Positions 19,858-31,160 of a stretch of 64,000 nt of DNA are shown here, in pieces. The stretch's first letter is position 1, and each line of letters begins with the position of its first letter. Below the pieces are notes generated by a model. That model was not told the DNA's origin and searched no databases. It saw only the letters and a program-made list of their open reading frames with translations. The position numbers and the translations under genes were made by a program. This DNA comes from RI-153 sp041391225 (GTDB lineage Bacteria; Chloroflexota; Anaerolineae; Caldilineales; Caldilineaceae): contig JAWKOL010000003.1 in NCBI GenBank assembly GCA_041391225.1, positions 248,001 to 312,000 of the forward strand. The letters run 5' to 3'.

Positions 19858-21699
19858 ATGTCACCACTGAACACTTCTCCTCTGTACCGGCCCTACGAGA
19901 CGCTGCCTGGTCTTAACATGCCGGGGATTCCGGCGGTTGCGCCGCTGCCTACCGGTGAAACAGATGACACACGCGCCATTGCCGAACGCTTCGGCGAGGA
20001 CGTCATCGCCGCCGGCCTGCACAACGGCAATCAGGTCGTCTATGTGCAGCCGTCACGGCTGGTGGAGCTGGCCCAGTTTATCAACCGCGACGCCCAGTTG
20101 AAGTACGAATCGCTGGTCGACGTCTGCGCAGTGGACCGTTTGAAGCTGCCCATCGGGCCGGACGATGCCCGTTTCCAAGGCGTCTACCAATTTCGCTCGT
20201 ACAGCCGCAAGAAGCTGCTGACGGTGGTGTCGCCGGCGACCGGCGGCGACAGTCCGCATCTGCCCAGCCTGGCCGGCGTCTTCAAGGGCGCAATCTGGCC
20301 GGAGCGGGAATCGTACGATCTCATCGGCGTGGTTTACGACGGTCATCCGGATCTGCGCCGCATTATGATGCCCAAGCACTGGCCGTACCATCCGCTGCAA
20401 AAGCAGGTGCCGGTGGGCGGTGAGGAAGTCCCCTTCACCCCAACCTGGGACGACCCCGAATTCGAGACGTTCGGCACACAAATCTACCCGTCGAACAGCG
20501 CCAAGCCCGATCTGCCTCCCGGCATGAACCGCGAGAACATGATTATTAACATGGGGCCACATCACCCCAGCACCCACGGCGTCCTTCGCCTGGTGGTGGA
20601 GTTGGACGGTGAGCAGGTCCTGCGCGTGGACCCAGACCTGGGCTTTTTGCACAGCGGTTTCGAGAAGATCGCCGAAGCCAAGCGCTACAAAGACTTCATC
20701 TACTACACCGACCGCATGGACTATCTGTCGGCGATGAACAACAACCTGTCCTTCGCGCTGCCGGTGGAACAGATGCTGGGCATCGACGTCCCCGAACGCG
20801 GACAGGTGATCCGGGTGATCATGGCGGAGTTGCAGCGCATCGCCGCCCACCTTTTCTGGCTGTCGACCCACGTCCTCGATATTTCGGGGACGGGCATGAG
20901 CCTCTTGATGTACGCCACCCGCGAGCGCGAACGCATCCTCGAACTCTTCGAGATGGCCTGCGGCGCACGCCTCACCGTCAGCTACCTGCGCATCGGCGGC
21001 GTGTGGCAGGATCTGCCGCCCCGCTTCATCGAGGAGTTGAAAGACTTCATCAAGGTGATGCCGGGCAAGATCGACGACTACAGCGCCATGCTCACCGACG
21101 TCCCCTTGTGGGTGGAACGTTTGGACGGCATCGGCTACATCAGCCGCGAAGACGCGCTCAACATGGGCCTCACCGGCCCTATGCTGCGCGGCAGTGGCGT
21201 CGACTGGGATCTGCGCCGCGACATGCCCTACTCGGCCTACCCAATGTTCGATTTCGATGTCATCACCAGCGACCGCGGCGACGGTTACGGCCGTTACCTG
21301 GTGCGCATGGAAGAGATGCGCCAGAGTTTGCGTATCCTCGATCAGGCGGTGAAGAACCTGCCCAAGGGTCCATTCAAGACCGAAAACCGCAAGGTGACCC
21401 CGCCGCCCCGCGCCGAACTCGACGTGAGCATGGAATCGCTGATCCACCACTTCAAGCTGATGACCGAAGGTTTCCACGTGCCGCCCGGCTTCGTCTACGG
21501 CGGTGTGGAATCGAACAAGGGCGAGCTGTCCACCTTCGTCTACAGCGACGGATCGGCCAAGCCCTACCGGGTCCACATCCACGGGCCGAGCTTCAACAAT
21601 CTCTATGCCATCGATCACATGTGCCGCGGCGGCATGCTCTCCGACGTCGTCACGAATATTGGATCGATTGATATTGTGTTGGGTGAGGTCGACCGATAA
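19858..21699 (+). CDS. nuoCD: NADH-quinone oxidoreductase subunit CD (fused)
   Basis: 613 residues and intact. Residues ~1-200 are NuoC (VCAVDRL, GAIWPERESYDLIGVVYDGHPDLRRIMMP). Residues ~215-613 are NuoD, the 49-kDa quinone-site subunit (INMGPHHPSTHGVLRLVVEL, FLHSGFEKIAE, YTDRMDYLSAM, ending DIVLGEVDR). The fusion is continuous, with a linker that includes KPDLPPGMN. NuoCD fusions are known in other bacteria. It forms the connecting module between NuoB/I and the NADH module. Confidence 0.96.
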   Translation: MSPLNTSPLYRPYETLPGLNMPGIPAVAPLPTGETDDTRAIAERFGEDVIAAGLHNGNQVVYVQPSRLVELAQFINRDAQLKYESLVDVCAVDRLKLPIGPDDARFQGVYQFRSYSRKKLLTVVSPATGGDSPHLPSLAGVFKGAIWPERESYDLIGVVYDGHPDLRRIMMPKHWPYHPLQKQVPVGGEEVPFTPTWDDPEFETFGTQIYPSNSAKPDLPPGMNRENMIINMGPHHPSTHGVLRLVVELDGEQVLRVDPDLGFLHSGFEKIAEAKRYKDFIYYTDRMDYLSAMNNNLSFALPVEQMLGIDVPERGQVIRVIMAELQRIAAHLFWLSTHVLDISGTGMSLLMYATRERERILELFEMACGARLTVSYLRIGGVWQDLPPRFIEELKDFIKVMPGKIDDYSAMLTDVPLWVERLDGIGYISREDALNMGLTGPMLRGSGVDWDLRRDMPYSAYPMFDFDVITSDRGDGYGRYLVRMEEMRQSLRILDQAVKNLPKGPFKTENRKVTPPPRAELDVSMESLIHHFKLMTEGFHVPPGFVYGGVESNKGELSTFVYSDGSAKPYRVHIHGPSFNNLYAIDHMCRGGMLSDVVTNIGSIDIVLGEVDR

Positions 21700-21791
21700 T
21701 ACGTAATTCGTAATGCGTAATTGTCATACACAGTCGGTTGCTCGAAGCGATCCTCTGAGTTACGCATCACGCATCACGCATTACGCATTAC
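21698..21791. repeat. Palindromic repeat family B, copy 2
   Basis: 'taatacgtaattcgtaatgc' opposes 'cgcatcacgcatcacgcatt' and 'acgcattac' around a ~40-bp core that differs from the other copies. It lies in the nuoCD-nuoEF gap. Confidence 0.85.
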
Positions 21792-21841
21792 TATCGTTCG
21801 CTAGATGCGTTTCATTTGCGAAGGAAGTAGGAGACACAGAG

Positions 21842-23849
21842 ATGACGCTACCTGCCGATACACCGCTGACACCGGCGCTGCGTGAGGAAATTGCCGAGAT
21901 CATCGCCCGCTATCCCGAAGGACGGCAGCGCTCTGCAATTCTGCCCGCGCTGTATGCGATCCAGCGTGAGTATGGCTATTGTGCCGTGCAGCCGCAGAAC
22001 GATCTGGCCGAGATCCTGGATCTTGCGCCTGCCGAGGTCGGTTCGGTGGTTGGCTTCTATAATATGTTCCACGAAGCGCCCAAGGGCGAGTACCACGTGG
22101 AAGTCTGTACCAACGTACCCTGTATGCTGCGGGGCGCAGGTGAGTGTATGCACCACATCGAGGAAAAGCTGGGCATCCACCACGGACAGAAGACCGAAGA
22201 CGGCAAGTTCGCCCTCGATCACATGGAATGCCTGGGATCGTGCGGCAGCGCGCCGATGGTGGCCGTCACCGAGCAGAAGAGCGGCAAGATCCGCTACTTC
22301 GAGGAACTCGACTCCGCCGAAGACGTGGAAAAGATGCTTAGCGTCATCGAAAGCGGCAAGGCGTTCGACGTCCTCGAACGTTGGACGCCCGACGGCGATC
22401 CCAACGGCACAGGCAAAGCGGCCGGTCCTTACCGCTACGGTGGCATGGATCCCCGCTACCTCATGGCCCGCGTCGGCAAGCCCGACAGCCACAAGCTCGA
22501 AACCTACGAGGCCGACGGTGGCTACGAGACGGCGAAGCGTGTCCTCGCCGAGATGGAACCGTCGGCGGTGGTGGGCCAGGTCAAAGACAGCGGCATCCGC
22601 GGCCGCGGCGGCGCAGGCTTCCCCACCGGCATGAAGTGGAGCTTCATCCCGGCGGGAGCATATCCTCGCTACCTCGTGGTCAACGCCGACGAGTCGGAAC
22701 CCGGCACTTTCAAAGACCGCATCATCATGGAATATGATCCCCACCAGTTGATCGAAGGGATCATCATGAGCGCGCACGCCATCGAAGCGGAACGCGCCTT
22801 CATTTACATCCGCGGCGAATACTATTTCGGCTACACCCGCCTGGTGGAAGCCATCCACGAGGCCGAGGCCAAGGGCTACCTGGGCGACAACGTCTTCGGC
22901 ACGGGCAAGAAGCTGCGCATCGTCGTCCACCGCGGCGCGGCATGAGTGCGGCGAAGAGACGGCGCAGCTTTCCAGCCTGGAAGGCTATCGCGGTCAGCCC
23001 CGCCTCAAGCCGCCCTTCCCTGCCGTGGAAGGTCTGTACGCCAAGCCCACCATCGTCAACAACGTCGAGTCGATTGCCAATGTCACCCACGTAATGCGCC
23101 ACGGCGTGGAATGGTACCGTCAGTTCGGCACCGAAAAAAGCCCGGGCATGCGTATCTTCTGCCTCAGCGGCAACGTCAAGACGCCCGGCATCTACGAATT
23201 GCCGCACAGCACGCCGCTACGTGAGTTGATCTACACCTACGGCGGCGGCCCCGTCAACGATGACGTGCCGATCAAGGCCGTGGTCCCCGGTGGCCTCTCG
23301 ATGAAGCTGCTCACCGCCGATCAACTGGACACGGCGCTGGACTACGAAGCCGTGCAGGAAGCCGGATCGCTGCTGGGTTCGGCGGGCGTCATCGTCATCG
23401 ACGAGAGCAACTCGATGGTGAAGATTGCGCGGCGCACCCTCAGCTTCTACCGCGAGGAAAGCTGCGGCAAGTGTACGCCCTGCCGCGAAGGCACCGCCTG
23501 GCTCGAAAAGATCCTGTTGCGCATCGAAGAGGGCGGCGGTCGCACCAAAGACCTGGCCCTGCTCGAATACATCGCCCGCAACATCGCGGGCAAGAGCTTC
23601 TGCCCGTTCGGCGAAGCCGCAGTGTGGGGAATGCAGAGCAACCTGGCCAAATTCCGCAACGAATTTGACAAACACATCGCATCCACCAATCCCAGCGAAC
23701 TAGGACCGGAAATTCCGATCCGTCCCATTTACCGGCCCGACGCCCTCCAAGGCAGCGGTCTACACGAAAGTGTCTTCCCGCAGACGGGCAAAATCGTGCT
23801 ACATGACAAGATTGTGTCGGATGGCGAGCCGGTGCCGGGGGATGATTGA
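21842..23849 (+). CDS. nuoEF: NADH-quinone oxidoreductase subunit EF (fused, one frameshift)
   Basis: ATG 21842 follows AAGGAAGTAGGAGACACAG. Residues ~1-185 are NuoE with 2Fe-2S ligands (CTNVPCML, CLGSCGSAP). In the same frame NuoF follows from about residue 215: RGRGGAGFPTGMKWSF (NADH/FMN), NADESEPGTFKDR, YIRGEYYFGY. The frame breaks at ~22940, just before the ECGEETA motif, and resumes through VEGLYAKPTIVNN to the 4Fe-4S ligands ESCGKCTPCREG and the end near 23849. An E-F fusion is the arrangement seen in HoxF-type diaphorases. The break removes a few bases of a highly conserved motif and is probably an error. This is the only NADH-oxidising module in the window. Confidence 0.93.
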
Positions 23850-23988
23850 CAGCCGACGACGGATGACCGACGACGAACGACGAACGTTAAGTTTGTTGCC
23901 GCGGCGGCAAGATCGTCGACCTTTCAACCCTAATCTCTTAATCGCCCAATCTCTCAATCTCTTTCCCAACCCGTAGGAACGAGCATTC

Positions 23989-26561
23989 ATGGCCGATAAC
24001 GTAACCCTGAAAATCAATGACCGCGAGGTGACCGTCCCCGCTGGGACGTTGGTGGTGGACGCTGCCGCCAAGGTCGACGTGGAGATTCCCATCTTCTGCT
24101 CCCACCCCAAGCTCGACCCGGTGGGCTGTTGTCGCATGTGCATGGTCGAAGTGGAAGGTCCCCGTGGCAGCCGCCTGATGACGGCGTGTACGCTGCCGGT
24201 GGCCGAGGGCATGGCCATCCACACAGACACGGCGCAGGTGAAGGAAGTCCAGGAGGCCAACCTAGGCTTCATCCTGCTCAACCATCCGCTCGACTGCCCG
24301 ATCTGTGACAAGGGCGGCGAGTGTCCGCTCCAGGATCAGACGATGCGCTTCGGCCCGGGGATCAGCCAACTGGTGGAACCCAAGCGGCTGAAAAAGAAGC
24401 ACTATTTGATCTCCGACACCATCGTCCTCGACCAGGAGCGCTGCGTCCTTTGCTGGCGCTGTATCCGCTACCTGGAGGAATGGGAAGACAAGCCGCAGCT
24501 GGGCCTCTTCCACCGCGGCTCGCAGACGATCATCGACGTGCAAGACGGCAAGCCCGTGGACGCCAAGACCAGCGGCAACATCATCGACATCTGCCCCGTC
24601 GGCGCGTTGACCAACCGTGTCTCCCGCTTCGCCTACCGCCCCTGGCAGGTGGAACGCACCCCCAGCATCTGCACGCAGTGTTCCGTGGGCTGCAACCTGC
24701 GCATGGACAGCCGCACCCATGATCTACGCCGCGTCATTGCGCGCGAGAACATGGGCGTCAACGACATGTGGCTGTGCGACAAGGGCCGCTTCGCCTTCGA
24801 CTGGGTCAACGACGAAACCCGGCTCAAGATGCCGCTGGTACGCAAGAACGGCAAGCTCGAACCGGTGCAGTGGAGCGAAGCGCTCACCTACGTCGCCGAC
24901 CGCCTCAAGGCGATCAAGGCCGAACACGGCGCGGACGCCATCGGTGGCATCGGCAGCGCAAAACTTTCCAACGAGGCCAACTACCTGCTCCAGCGCTTCA
25001 TGCGCCAGGTGGTGGGGACGAACAACATCGATCACCGCAACGGCGGCGACGTGGCAGCCATCGCCACCGGTCTGCCCGCTCTGGCCGACGTGATGAAGCC
25101 GCAATACGGGCCGAACCCGAAGGTGGACACCGTCCTCCTCTTCGGCATCGACCCCAGCGAAGAACTGCCCATCCTCGATCTGCATCTGAAGCGTGCAGTG
25201 CGGCGCGGCGGCGCAAAGTTGATCATCGCCCACCCGCGCCAGGTGGAATTGACCCGCTACGACGGCCCGTACCTGGCCTACAAGCCCGGCACCGAAGCCG
25301 CCCTGCTCAACGGACTGGTCAAGGCAGCGCTGGAATCGGGCGTGGAACTCAAGAGCAACACCTCGTCCGGCCTCGATAAGCTCAAAGACTGGACCGCCGA
25401 CGCCGACGACAAGATGATGGCCGACGTCTGCGGTGTGGACGCTGACGCCGTCAAGGCCGCGGCCAAGCTGCTGGCCGAAAGCGAAAGCGCGCTGATCGTC
25501 TACGGGCCGATGGCGGCGCAGGGCGATGCCGGTCGCGAGGTGATGGAAGGGCTGGTCAACCTGGCCGCGCTCACCGGTCACTACGAGCGGCTGGCCTACG
25601 TCGGCCTCGACGCCAACAGCCAGGGCTGCCGCGACATGGGTGTGCTGCCCGATCAACTGCCCGGTCACGCCTCCCTGTCCGACGAGGCGGCGCAGCGCCG
25701 ACTGCGCGCAACGTGGGGCAGCGCCGTCCCCACCACAGCGGGGAAGACCTACACCCAGATGCTCAACGCCGCCGGTGACGGCATCAAGGCGCTTTACGTG
25801 ATGGGCGCCAACCCAGCCAGCGAACGCCCCGAATGGGCCACCAACCTGGACAAGCTCGATCTGCTCATCGTGCAGGAGACGTTCAACACCGAAACCACGG
25901 CCATCGCCGATGTGGTGTTGCCCGCCCTCACCTGGGCCGAACAGGACGGCACCTTCACCAACCTGGAACGTCGTGTGCAGCGTGCCGTGAAGGCTATCGA
26001 CAGCAACGATTCCCGCGCCGCGGCGGACTGGATGATCCTCGATCACCTCGTCAACCGCATGGGGATGGACTGGCCGTTCGCCGATCTGCGCGGCATCACC
26101 AAGGAGATCACCCGCACCGTGCCGATGTACGCCAGCCTTTCCTGGGAAGCGCTGGGCGACCAGGGTCTTCAGTGGGATGCGGCGGCGGCGGACCGCGGCC
26201 GTCCTATCGGCAGGCCAAGCAGGGCGACGTCCCCGCGGACCAGGACTACCCGATGGCGCTGGTGAGCGGCACCGTCCTTTTCGACGGCGGCACGCTCTTC
26301 TACAACAACGAGACGCTGCGCAACATCGCCTTCCCGACGGTGGTGGCGATCCACCCCAGCGACGCCGAAAGCCTGTCACTGGCCGAGGGTACGCCTGTCT
26401 CCGTGCGCAGCCCCTACGGCGCGCTGGATCTCGCTGTCAAAGTCGACGCCCAAGTGCAACCCGGCACTGCCTGGATCCCCGAAAGCCTGCCCGGCGCCCC
26501 CGTCGGCGCACTGCTGAACGGGCGTGTGGTGCAGGGTGTGAAGATTGAGAAGAGGGACTAG
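23989..26561 (+). CDS. nuoG: NADH-quinone oxidoreductase subunit G (one frameshift)
   Basis: About 857 residues after joining two frames near 26215. The N-terminus has the 2Fe-2S site (FCSHPKLDPVGCCRMC), then the His-Cys 4Fe-4S motif HPLDCPICDKGGECPLQD, then CVLCWRCIRY and NIIDICPVGAL. CTQCSVGCNL plus LCDKGR supplies four Cys in the pattern of cluster N7. A molybdopterin-oxidoreductase-like domain fills the middle (YGPNPKVDTVLLFGIDP, YVMGANPASERP). The C-terminal part from 26215 (FDGGTLFYNNETLRNI to VQGVKIEKRD) is in a shifted frame. The gap 23850-23988 contains only short repetitive sequence ('gacgacggatgaccgacgac'). Confidence 0.94.
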
Positions 26562-26683
26562 GGATTAGGGACTGGTGATTAGGGACTGGGACTGGGATCT
26601 TGTCGACGCTGTGAACGGACATTGGCGTCGATTTGGCCCAGTCCCCAGTCCCCAGTCCCCAGTCCCTGGTCCCCAATCACCAC
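26555..26683. repeat. Palindromic repeat family C, copy 1
   Basis: 'gggattagggactggtgatt' and 'gggactgggactggga' oppose 'cccagtccccagtccccagt' and 'ggtccccaatcacc'. The unmatched core is ~40 bp. It fills the nuoG-nuoH gap. Confidence 0.85.
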
Positions 26684-26695
26684 CGAGGACACGCT

Positions 26696-27676
26696 ATGGA
26701 CTGGCTTAACCTAATCGTTTTCCCGCTGATTCGGGCGTTGGTTTTGATTGTGGTGCTGCTGACCGGGTTTGCCTATTTGACCTGGTTCGAGCGCAAGTTG
26801 TTGGCGCGCTTTCAGGTGCGCTATGGGCCGAATCGGGCCGGTACGTTTGGTCTGTTGCAGCCTATCGCCGACGCGGTGAAGGCAATTTTCAAAGAAGAGA
26901 TCATCCCCGGCCATGTGGACAAGCCTGTCTACTTGATTGCGCCGGCGCTGGCGCTGATCCCGGCAATTGTGGTGTGGGCCGTGATCCCCATCGCCAAGGG
27001 CATCCCCGCCATCGCGGACGTGCCCATCGGCTTCCTGTGGATCCTGGCGATTGCGGGCGTCGAGAGCTACGGCATCGTCCTGGCGGGGTGGAGTAGCAAC
27101 AACAACTACTCGCTGCTAGGCGCGCTGCGCTCGTCGGCGCAGATGATTTCGTATGAGCTGCCGCTGGGCCTCTTCCTGGTGAGCATCTTGATGCTGGCCG
27201 GTTCGTTCAGTCTTGTGGAGCTGGTGGAAAATTCCCGCCCGTTGTGGGTTTGGCTGTGGCTGTGGATCGCCTTCCCCTTCTTCTTCATCTGTATCCTGGC
27301 CGAGAACAACCGCAGCCCATTCGACCTGCCAGAAACGGAAAACGAACTGGTGGCCGGTTTCCAGACTGAGTACGGCGGCATCAAGTTCGCCGTCTTCTTC
27401 ATCGCCGAGTACACCAACATGATCACGCTGAGCGCGATCACGGCGACGCTCTTCTTCGGCGGCTGGCGTGGCCCGTTCGCCGAGCAGTTCGTCTTTTTGG
27501 GGCCGATTTACCTGGCCATCAAGATCGTGGCGCTGCTCTTCCTCTACGTCTGGATCCGCGCCTCTATCGGTCGTCCGCGCTACGATCAGCTCATGAGCTT
27601 CAGTTGGAAGTTCCTGTTGCCCCTAAGCCTGGTTTACATGTTAATCACGTCGGTGTTGGTGGTGTTTTTTAAGTGA
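26696..27676 (+). CDS. nuoH: NADH-quinone oxidoreductase subunit H (complete set)
   Basis: 326 residues from ATG 26696 (MDWLNLIVFPLIRAL), intact. Family motifs: ARFQVRYGPNRAGTFGLLQ, the quinone-cavity loop AENNRSPFDLPETENELVAGF, EYGGIKFAVFFIAEY, GRPRYDQLMSFSWKFLLPL. An upstream in-frame start at 26633 falls inside the palindromic repeat and is rejected. It is shorter than the minus-strand NuoH (404 residues) and clearly divergent from it. Confidence 0.95.
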   Translation: MDWLNLIVFPLIRALVLIVVLLTGFAYLTWFERKLLARFQVRYGPNRAGTFGLLQPIADAVKAIFKEEIIPGHVDKPVYLIAPALALIPAIVVWAVIPIAKGIPAIADVPIGFLWILAIAGVESYGIVLAGWSSNNNYSLLGALRSSAQMISYELPLGLFLVSILMLAGSFSLVELVENSRPLWVWLWLWIAFPFFFICILAENNRSPFDLPETENELVAGFQTEYGGIKFAVFFIAEYTNMITLSAITATLFFGGWRGPFAEQFVFLGPIYLAIKIVALLFLYVWIRASIGRPRYDQLMSFSWKFLLPLSLVYMLITSVLVVFFK

Positions 27677-27710
27677 TTGGTGATTGGTGATTGGGCAGAA
27701 TTGCCCGCCG
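27675..27710. repeat. Partial family C repeat
   Basis: 'gtgattggtgattggtgatt' plus 'gggcagaattgccc' in the nuoH-nuoI gap is one arm of family C without its partner. Downstream 'acacgcactacgcacc' (27732) recurs near 9563. Confidence 0.6.
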
Positions 27711-27773
27711 CGGGTTCACTTGCCCATGCGGTACACGCACTACGCACCACGCTCGATACCAAAGGGAAACAAG

Positions 27774-28246
27774 ATGGCATTACGAGACTACATCAAAGGT
27801 GCAGTCGATATCGGTAAGGCGATGGGGGTGACCCTCAAGTCGTTGAGCCAGAAGCCGGTGACGGTGGAGTACCCCGACGAGCCGATTCCGATCTATCCGC
27901 GCTTCCGTGGCAAGCACTACCTGCGCCGCTACGACAATGGCCTGGAACGCTGCATTGCCTGTCAACTGTGCGAGGCGGCCTGCCCCACCGGCGCGATCTT
28001 CGTGGAAGCCGAGGAAAACGATCCGGCCAACCCGATTTCGCCGGGCGAGCGCCACGCCAAGAAGTACGAGATCAACCTGCTGCGTTGCATCTTCTGCGGC
28101 GACTGCGAATACGCCTGCCCCACCGAAGCGATTGTGTTGGGGCATGAGTTTGCGCTGGCGAATTACAACCGTAGAGATTTTGTCCTCACCAAGGATGTCT
28201 TGCGCTCAACCCAGGGCAAGCCAACGTCATCATTCGACCGGAGTAA
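27774..28246 (+). CDS. nuoI: NADH-quinone oxidoreductase subunit I (end frameshifted)
   Basis: ATG 27774 (MALRDYIKGAVDIGKAMG) and two classic 4Fe-4S motifs carrying clusters N6a and N6b: CIACQLCEAACPTGAI and CIFCGDCEYACPTEAI. After VLTKDVLRST the frame runs on to 28481 through sequence that clearly encodes NuoJ in another frame. A one-base repair near 28210 gives a short tail ending ANVIIRPE and a TAA at 28244-28246, six bases before the nuoJ ATG. It bridges NuoCD/NuoB to the NADH module. Confidence 0.92.
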
Positions 28247-28251
28247 GTGCG

Positions 28252-28809
28252 ATGACTCTGTCGCTCCTTTTCTTTTTGGTGGTCGGCGCAGTTTGTCTGG
28301 CGGCGGCGGTGGGCGTTGTGCTCAGCCGCGAGCCTGTACACAGTGCGCTCTTCCTGTTGACAAACTTTGCCACACTGGCCGTTCTCTACATGACGCTGGA
28401 GGCGCAGTTCCTGGCGGCGGCGCAGGTGATCCTCGTCTATGCCGGCGGCATCGTCGTTTCCCTGATCCTGCCCTTTGCTGATCCATGCTCATCGGCGGCA
28501 GCACCAACGATTTCTCGGCGCAGCAGCGGACATGGAGCCGCTACGCCGGCGTGATCCTGGGTGTGATCATGCTGGGCAACCTGGGCGTCACCATTTTGCA
28601 ACGTGGAAAGCAGTGTCGCCGCAAGCCGTCGCCGCTGTGCAGGGTGGCGTGCCGCCGGTGATCGGCATCACGCTCTTCACCGAGTATGTGCTGCCGTTTG
28701 AGCTGGTGGGCATCCTGCTGCTGGTGGCGCTGCTGAAGCGCTCGTGTTGGGCCGCCAGCCCGAAGAAGAAGCCTCGACCCAGTCCAGCAAGGAGCTACAG
28801 TCCTCATGA
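28252..28809 (+). CDS. nuoJ: NADH-quinone oxidoreductase subunit J (complete set, frameshifted)
   Basis: ATG 28252: MTLSLLFFLVVGAVCLAAAVGVVL, then LEAQFLAAAQVILVYAGGIVV, the NuoJ helix-3 region. Frame changes near 28475, 28600 and 28745 are needed to read on through YAGVILGVIMLGNLGV, TLFTEYVLPFELVGILLLVALL and a tail EEEASTQSSKELQSS. The stop TGA (28807-28809) overlaps the nuoK start as ATGA, the expected coupling, which supports the repaired frame. Confidence 0.88.
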
Positions 28810-29110
28810 TTCCTACCAGTTACTACCTGATCCTGGGGGCGTTCATCTTCACGATTGGCGCAGTAGGCGTCCTCGTGCGGCACCGGCGCTCTGATCATTT
28901 TCATGTGCGTCGAGATGATGCTGAACGAAGTAATCAACCTCACCCTGATTGCGCTGAGCCGCCAGTGGGGCAACCTCAACGGCCAGATCTTCGTGTTCAT
29001 GATCATGGCCGTGGCTGCTGCTGAAGTTGCCGTGGGCCTGGCCATCCTCATCGCCAACACACGCCATCGCGAGCATCAACATTGACGAGATTGACCTACT
29101 TAAATGGTGA
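28806..29110 (+). CDS. nuoK: NADH-quinone oxidoreductase subunit K (complete set, frameshifted)
   Basis: ATG 28806: MIPTSYYLILGAFIFTIGAVGVLVR. After a frame change near 28890 it reads ALIIFMCVEMMLNEVINLTLIA, with the conserved Glu, then MAVAAAEVAVGLAILIA. A second change near 29070 gives the standard NuoK tail INIDEIDLLKW with its stop at 29108-29110. Translationally coupled to nuoJ. Confidence 0.9.
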
Positions 29111-29222
29111 TTGGAGGGATCGGGGACTGGGGACTGGGGACTGGGATCGTGTCGAGTGAGTGATGCGCCCAGTCGATCCTATGTCCACTCTCCCCAGTCC
29201 TGATCCCCAGTCCCAGTCCCCA
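29102..29222. repeat. Palindromic repeat family C, copy 2
   Basis: 'cggggactggggactgggga' opposes 'tccccagtcctgatccccag' with a ~45-bp unrelated core. It fills the nuoK-nuoL gap and overlaps the nuoK stop. Confidence 0.85.
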
Positions 29223-29240
29223 ACCCTGGAGTTCGGCCTT

Positions 29241-31154
29241 ATGTTCACAGTTGCCACGGCTTATCTTTCTGTTTCCGGCGCTTGGCGCCGCTTCGATCAA
29301 TATGCTCTTCGGCGGCGACCGCCTGGGCAAGACGCTGATCGGGTGGATCGCGTCGGGCGCGATTGTGGCGTCCTTTGGCGTGGCGGTGGGGCTTTTCTTC
29401 GGCCTGATGGGGCTGGATGAGCATCACCGCGCCGTGGTCGTCCCCCTGTGGGATTGGATCACCATCGGCGGTTTCAAGGTGGGAACGTCGATGCTCGTCG
29501 ACACGTTGAGCGTGACGATGGCGCTGGTGGTCACCGGCGTGGGCGCGCTGATCCACATCTACGCCACGGGCTACATGCACGACGAACCCCGCTTCCAGCG
29601 CTTCTTCGTCTACCTCAACTTCTTCGTCTTCGCCATGCTCATCCTCATCCTCAGTGACAATTTCTTGGGGATGTTCGTGGGTTGGGAAGGTGTGGGCCTG
29701 GCTTCGTACCTGCTGATCGGCTTCTACTTCGACCGCGAAGACGAGACCTACGGCGCCTACGCCGACGCCGGCAAAAAGGCGTTCCTGGTCAACCGTGTGG
29801 GTGACTTCGGCATGATGCTGGCCATTTTCGCAATTTGGACGTCGCTGGGCACTGCAATTCCACGAAGTGTTGGGGAACATCGAACACATGTCGCACCAGG
29901 AGCACCGTTGACCTTCATCGACCTCATGCTGCTGTTGGCAGCCACGGGCAAGAGCGCACAGTTGCCGCTCTTCGTCTGGCTCCCCGACGCCCATGGCCGG
30001 CCCCACGCCAGTGTCGGCGCTGATTCATGCGGCGACGATGGTCACTGCGGGCATTTACGCCGATCGCCCGCACCAGCGTCATCTGGGAAGCGGCGCGCTG
30101 GCATCGAACACCGTGGCCTGGGTCGGCGCGCTGACGGCGCTGCTGGGTGCGTCGATTGCGGTGGTGCAAATTGGATCTCAAGAAGATCTGGCCTATTCCA
30201 CGATTTCGCAGCTTGGCCACATGATGCTGGGTGTGGGTGTGGGGGCGTACGCCTTCGGCATCTTCCACCTGGTGACACGCACGCCTTCTTCAAGGCGTTG
30301 CTCTTCTGGCCGCGGGCAACGTGATGCACGGCCTGCCCGGCGGCGTGCTGGACATCCGCAAGATGGGCAACCTGCGCGCCAAGATGGAGACGACGTATCG
30401 GCTCTTCCTCATCGGCGCGCTGGCGTTGGCCGGCTTCCCGCTGACGTCGGGCTTCTTCTCCAAGGACGGCATCCTGCTCAGCACGTTCGAGCACAATTTG
30501 CTGCTCTACGCCATTGGCCTGTTCACGGCGCTGTTGACCGCGTTCTACAGCTTCGCCCTTTGCCGTCTTCTGTGGCGCCTTCTGGGGCAAGGAGCACGAT
30601 CACCACCTGTGGGATCACGCCCACGAAAGCCCCTCGGTGATGACGAACCCGCTGTGGGTGCTGGCCGGGCTGGCGCTGGTGGGCGGCGTGCTCAACCTGC
30701 CCATCCTGTTGACGATGGAACACTGGCTGGAGCCGGCCATCGGCAGGCTGCCTACCCGTCCTTGGGGCTGGAGATCGCGCTGCTCTTTGTGGCGAAACGG
30801 CGATCTCGTTGGCAGGGATCGGGCTGGCCTATGGTCGCTACGTGCAGAATGCAAGCTGGGCCACAAGCATCACCAACATCTTCAAGCCGCTGGAGAGCGC
30901 CGCGCAGCACAAGTGGTACATCGACGACTTCTACAGCGCCTGGATCGTGCGTCCTCTGCGCTGGGTGGCGCTGTGGTTTGCCAGTGTGGTGGACAAACGC
31001 ACCATCGACAGCGCGGTCAACCGCTGGCGCGCCCACGTGATCCTCGGCAACGGGCTGCGCCGCGTTGCAGAACGGTCTCGTCCCCACGTACGCGCTGAGC
31101 CTGTTCGTGGGTGTGAGAGTGATCGTGGTTGTCTACTTTGTGATGGCGATTTAG
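29241..31154 (+). CDS. nuoL: NADH-quinone oxidoreductase subunit L (complete set, several frameshifts)
   Basis: ATG 29241 (MFTVATAYLFLF after one repair). The longest clean stretch is 29300-29850, with DNFLGMFVGWEGVGLASYLLIGFYF. Later segments in changing frames are TGKSAQLPLFVWLPDA, TPVSALIHAATMVTAGIY, QEDLAYSTISQLGHMMLGVGVGAY, LRAKMETTYRLFLIGALALAGFPLTSGFFSKD and WYIDDFYSAWIV. The end reads VMAI, stop 31152-31154. At least six indels are needed. All are short and leave conserved NuoL blocks on both sides, which favours assembly error over decay. It lacks the His-rich loop of the minus-strand NuoL. Confidence 0.87.
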
Positions 31155-31160
31155 TTGAGG

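Noticed and set aside
20053..21618. 521-codon minus-strand reading frame
   Set aside because: Antisense of the intact nuoCD gene, His/Asp/Val-rich with no domain.
24724..26379. 551-codon minus-strand reading frame
   Set aside because: Antisense of nuoG; no start context or family features.
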